Assembly: GCF_036373705.1 (NCBI RefSeq)
Contig: NC_089858.1
Span: forward strand, 32,998,749-33,062,748
Length of the DNA stretch: 64,000 bases
Source of the DNA: Amia ocellicauda
Taxonomy: Eukaryota; Chordata; Actinopteri; Amiiformes; Amiidae
Direction of reading: 5' to 3'
This document shows positions 59,001 to 64,000 of the stretch, in pieces. How positions within the stretch are numbered: position 1 is the stretch's first letter; each line of letters starts with the position of its first letter. A program made the translations under genes and the position numbers. Under the pieces are notes generated by a model that was not told the DNA's origin, did no database searches, and saw only the letters and a program-made list of their open reading frames with translations.

Positions 59001-62000
59001 CAAACACTCTCTCACTCACTAAGTCACTCACACAAACACTCTCTCAGTAACACACTCACACAAACACACTCACACTCACTCACTCACACAATCACTCTCT
59101 CACTCACTAACACACTCACACAAACACTCTCTCACTCACTCCCTCACACAAACACTCTCTCACTCACTCACTCACACAAACACTCTCTCACACAAACACT
59201 CTCTCACTCACTCACTCACTCATACACTCTCACTCACTCACTCACTCACTCACTCACTAACTCACTAACACAAACACTCTCTCACTCACTAACACACTCA
59301 CACAAACACTCTCTCACTCACTCACTCACACAAACACTCTCACTCACTCACTCTCTCACTCACTAACTCACTCACACAAACACTCTCACTCACTCACTCA
59401 CTCACTCACTCACTCACACTCTCACTCATTCACTCACTCACTCTCACAAACACTCTCACTCACTCACTAACACACTCACACAAACACTCTCTCACTCACA
59501 AACACACTCACACAAACACTCTCTCACTCACTAACACACTCACACAAACACTCTCACTCACTCACTCACACAAACACTCTCTCACTCACTCACACAAACA
59601 CTCTCACTCACTCACTCACTCACTCACTCACACACTCTCACTCACTCACACAAACACTCTCACTCACTCACTCACACAAACACTCTCATTCACACAAACA
59701 CTCTCACTCACTCACTCACTCACTCATACAAACACTCTCACTCACTCACTCACACAAACACTCTCACTCACTCACTCACTCACTCACACAAACACTCTCA
59801 CTCACCCACTCACTCACTCACTCACTCACACAAACACTCTCACTCACTCACTCACTCACTCACAAAAGCTCTCACTCACTCACTCACTCACTCTCTCACT
59901 CACTAACACTGTCTCACTCACGCACTCACACAAACACTTTAACTCACTCTCTCACTCACTAACTCACTCACACAAACACTCTCATTCACTCACTCACTCA
60001 CTCACACAAACACTCTCACTCACTCACTCACACAAACACTCTCACTCACTCACTCGCTCACTCACTCACTCACTGACACAAACACTCTCACTCACTCACT
60101 CACTCACTCACACAAACACTCTCACTCACTCACTCACTCACACAAACACTATCACTCACTCACTCACTCACTCACACAAACACTCTCACTCACTCACTAA
60201 CACACTCACACAAACACTCTCTCACTCACTAAGTCACTCACACAAACACTCTCTCAGTAACACACTCACACAAACACACTCACACTCACTCACTCACACA
60301 ATCACTCTCTCACTCACTAACACACTCACACAAACACTCTCTCACTCACTCCCTCACACAAACACTCTCTCACTCACTCACTCACACAAACACTCTCTCA
60401 CTCACTCACTCATACACTCTCACTCACTCACTCACTCACTCACTAACTCACTAACACAAACACTCTCTCACTCACTAACACACTCACACAAACACTCTCT
60501 CACTCACTCACACAAACACTCTCTCTCACTCACTAACTCACTCACACAAACACTCTCACTCACTCACTCACTAACTCACTCACACAAACACTCTCTCACT
60601 CACTCACTCATTCACACAAGCACTCTCACTCACTCACTCACTAACACACTCACACAAACACTCTCTCACTCACTAACACACTCACACAAACACTCTCACT
60701 CACTAACTCACTCACACAAACACTCTCTCACTCACTAACACACTCACACAAACACTCTCACTCACTCACTCACTCATTCACACAAACACACTCTCACTCA
60801 CTCACTCACACACTCACACAAACACTCTCACTCACTCACACACTCTCACTCACACACTCACACAAACACTCTCTCACTCACTCACTCACTCACTCACTCA
60901 CACAAACACTCTCTCACTCACTCACTCACTCACTCACACAAACACTCTCTCACTCACTAAGTCACTCACACAAACACTCTCTCACTCACTAACACACTCA
61001 CACAAACACACTCACACACTAACACACTCACTAACACACTCACACAAACACACTCACACTCACTCACTAACACACTCACACAAACACTCTCTCACTCACT
61101 CACTCACTCACTCACTCACACAAACACTCTCTCACTCACTAAGTCACTCACACAAACACTCTCTCACTCACTAACACACTCACACAAACACACTCACACA
61201 CTAACACACTCACACAAACACTCTCTCACTCACTTAGTCACTCACACAAACACTCTCTCACTCACTAACACACTCACACTCACTCACTAACACACTCACA
61301 CAAACACTCTGTCACTCACTCACTCACACACTCACACAAACACTCTCACTCACTAACTCACTAACACACTCACACAAACACTCTCTCACTCACTCACTCA
61401 CACACTCACACAAGCACTCTCTCACTCAGTAACACACTCACTCACTAACACACTCACACAAACACTCTCTCACTCACTAACACACTCACTCACTCACTAA
61501 CACACTCACACAAACACTCTCTCACTCACTCACTCACTCACTAACACACTCACACAAAAACACTCTCACTCACTTACACAAACACTCTCACTTACTCACT
61601 AACACACTCACACAAATACTCTCTCACTCACTCACTCACTCACACAAACACTCTCTCACTCACTAACACACTCACACAAACACTCTCACTCACTAACCCA
61701 CTCACACAAACACTCTCTCACTCACTAACACACTCACACAAACACTCTCACTCACTCACTAAGTCATTCACACAAACACTCTCACTCACTAAGTCACTTA
61801 CACAAACACTCTCTCACTCACTAACACACTCACACAAACACTCTCTCACTCACTCACTCACTCACACAAACACTCTCACTCACTCACTCTCTCACTCACT
61901 AACTCACTCACACAAACACTCTCACTCACTCACTCACACAAGCACTCTCACTCACTCACTCACTAACACACTCACACAAACACTCTCTCATTTACTAACA

Positions 62001-64000
62001 CACTTACACACACTCTCACTCACTAACTCACTCACACAAACACTCTCTCACTCACTAACACACTCACACAAACACTCTCACTCACTCACTCACTCACTCA
62101 CTAACTCACTCACACATACACACTCTCACTCACTCACTCACTCACACACTCACACAAACACTCTCACTCACTCACACAAACACTCTCTCACTCACACACT
62201 CACTCACACAAACACTCTCTCACTCACTCACTCACTCACTCACTCACACAAACACTCTCTCACTCACTAAGTCACTCACACAAACACTCTCTCACTCACT
62301 AACACACTCACACAAACACACTCACACACTAACACACTCACACAAACACTCTCTCACTCACTTAGTCACTCACACAAACACTCTCTCACTCACTAACACA
62401 CTCACACTCACTCACTAACACACTCACACAAACACTCTGTCACTCACTCACTCACACACTCACACAAACACTCTCACTCACTAACTCACTAACACACTCA
62501 CACAAACACTCTCTCACTCACTCACTCACACACTCACACAAGCACTCTCTCACTCAGTAACACACTCACTCACTAACACACTCACACAAACACTCTCTCA
62601 CTCACTAACACACTCACTCACTCACTAACACACTCACACAAACACTCTCTCACTCACTCACTCACTCACTAACACACTCACACAAACACTCTCTCACTCA
62701 CTCACTCACTCACTAACACACTCACACACTCTCACTTACTCACTAACACACTCACACAAATACTCTCTCACTCACTCACTCACTCACTCACACAAACACT
62801 CTCTCACTCACTAACACACTCACACAAACACTCTCACTCACTCACTAAGTCATTCACACAAACACTCTCTCACTCACTAAGTCACTCACACAAACACTCT
62901 CTCACTCACTAACACACTCACACAAACACTCTCTCACTCACTCACTCACACAAACACTCTCACTCACTCACTCACTAACTCACTCACACAAACACTCTCA
63001 CTCACTCACTCACTAACACACTCACACAAACACTCTCTCACTCACTCACTCACACAAGCACTCTCACTCACTCACTCACTAACACACTCACACAAACACT
63101 CTCTCATTTACTAACACACTTACACAAACACTCTCACTCACTAACTCACTCACACAAACACTCTCTCACTCACTAACACACTCACACAAACACTCTCACT
63201 CACTCACTCACTAACTCACTCACACAAACACACTCTCACTCACTCACTCACTCACACATTCACACAAACACTCTCACTCACTCACACAAACACTCTCTCA
63301 CTCACTAACACACTCACACAAACACTCTCACTCACACAAACACTCTCTCACTCACACACTCACACAAACACTCTCTCACTCACAGAAACACTCTCTCACT
63401 CACTCACTCACTCACTCACTCACACAAACACTCTCTCACTCACTCACTCACACAAACACTCTCTCACTCACTAACACACTCACACAAACACTCTCACTCA
63501 CTCACTCACTAACTCACTCACACAAACACACTCTCACTCACTCACTCACTCAAACACTCTCACTCACTCACACAAACACTCTCTCACTCACACACTCACA
63601 CAAACACTCTCACTCACACAAACACTCTCTCACTCACACACTCACACAAACACTCTCTCACTCACAGAAACACTCTCTCACTCACTCACTCACTCACTCA
63701 CACAAACACTCTCTCACTCACTCACTCACTCACTCACACAAACACTCTCTCACTCACACACTCACACAAACACTCTCTCACTCACAGAAACACTCTCTAA
63801 CTCACTCACTCACACACTCACACAAGCACTCTCTCACTCAGTAACACACTCACTCACTAACACACTCACACAAACACTCTCTCACTCACTCACTCACTCA
63901 CTAACACACTCACACAAAAACACTCTCACTCACTCACACAAACACTCTCACTTACTCACTAACACACTCACACAAATACTCTCTCACTCACTCACTCACT
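53035..64000. repeat. CTCA-based satellite with higher-order structure, open-ended
   Basis: At least 10.9 kb of tandem repeat running to the window end. The building blocks are (CTCA)n of 2-9 copies, the spacer CACAAACACTCT (often CACAAACACTCTCT) and rarer markers. The marker CAAAAGCTCT appears at 54381, 55597, 57131, 58797 and 59863, so a larger module recurs with spacings of about 1.07-1.67 kb. Markers TAAGTCACTCACAC, CACTTTAACTCACT and CACTATCACTCAC recur in fixed order inside the modules. After about 60600 the composition changes, with TAACACACTCACAC dominating. Open frames across it encode only His/Ser/Leu/Thr repeats and are not genes. The array begins about 430 bp upstream of the dkk4 TATA-like box. 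Confidence 0.97.

Overview
The window looks like nuclear DNA of a ray-finned fish. It has intron-rich vertebrate genes, several Tc1/mariner elements, non-LTR retrotransposon pieces, a SINE-like tail of fish type, and very heavy micro- and minisatellite content. I cannot name the species from sequence alone.

Five protein-coding genes can be rebuilt exon by exon. Every exon junction keeps reading phase, and each rebuilt protein matches or is close to the family length, with one exception. ikbkb (+, CDS 15071-26508, 751 aa) encodes the IkappaB kinase beta catalytic subunit. vdac3 (-, CDS 30466-27756, 283 aa) encodes a mitochondrial outer-membrane porin. enkd1 (+, CDS 36017-40927, 375 aa) encodes an enkurin-domain centrosome/cilium protein. 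polb (+, CDS 42687-49805, 335 aa) encodes DNA polymerase beta. dkk4 (-, CDS 52363-50793, 302 aa) encodes a secreted Wnt antagonist and is clearly longer than its human counterpart. Four of the five (ikbkb, polb, dkk4, vdac3) are neighbours on human 8p11, so the block is ancient. Here vdac3 is inverted and displaced next to ikbkb, and enkd1 (human 16q22) sits inside the block. ikbkb/vdac3 and polb/dkk4 converge tail to tail; vdac3/enkd1 diverge head to head.

Layout: 1-2337 is gene-poor sequence. 2338-10314 is a pentamer-based satellite (GTGCT with a GTGTGTCA spacer), split at 7546-9154 by what looks like a solo LTR with TG...CA ends and a 4-bp target duplication. 10315-14080 is intergenic with a Tc1-type MITE and a Tc1 fragment. 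14080-26850 is ikbkb, with a LINE fragment and a broken Tc1 in introns. 27110-33470 is vdac3, with two minisatellites in introns and NRF1-like sites at its CpG-rich promoter. 33800-34952 holds transposon remnants. 35282-41720 is enkd1, with a Tc1 element nested in a CR1-like LINE. 42534-50240 is polb, with a CRE in its promoter and a 1.5-kb hAT-like element in an intron. 50250-52620 is dkk4. 53035 to the window end is at least 11 kb of CTCA-based satellite with a higher-order structure.

The most unusual points are these: a 69-residue Lys/Glu/Gly tail on dkk4 encoded by a purine tract; a GC (not GT) splice donor in vdac3 beside a minisatellite; duplicated decoy splice acceptors in ikbkb that each lead to an in-frame stop; an altered NEMO-binding motif in ikbkb; a satellite open in all three forward frames for 5.2 kb; and a Tc1 fragment ending in a LINE 3' tail. 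I found no prokaryote-type systems, CRISPR arrays, tRNA or rRNA genes.
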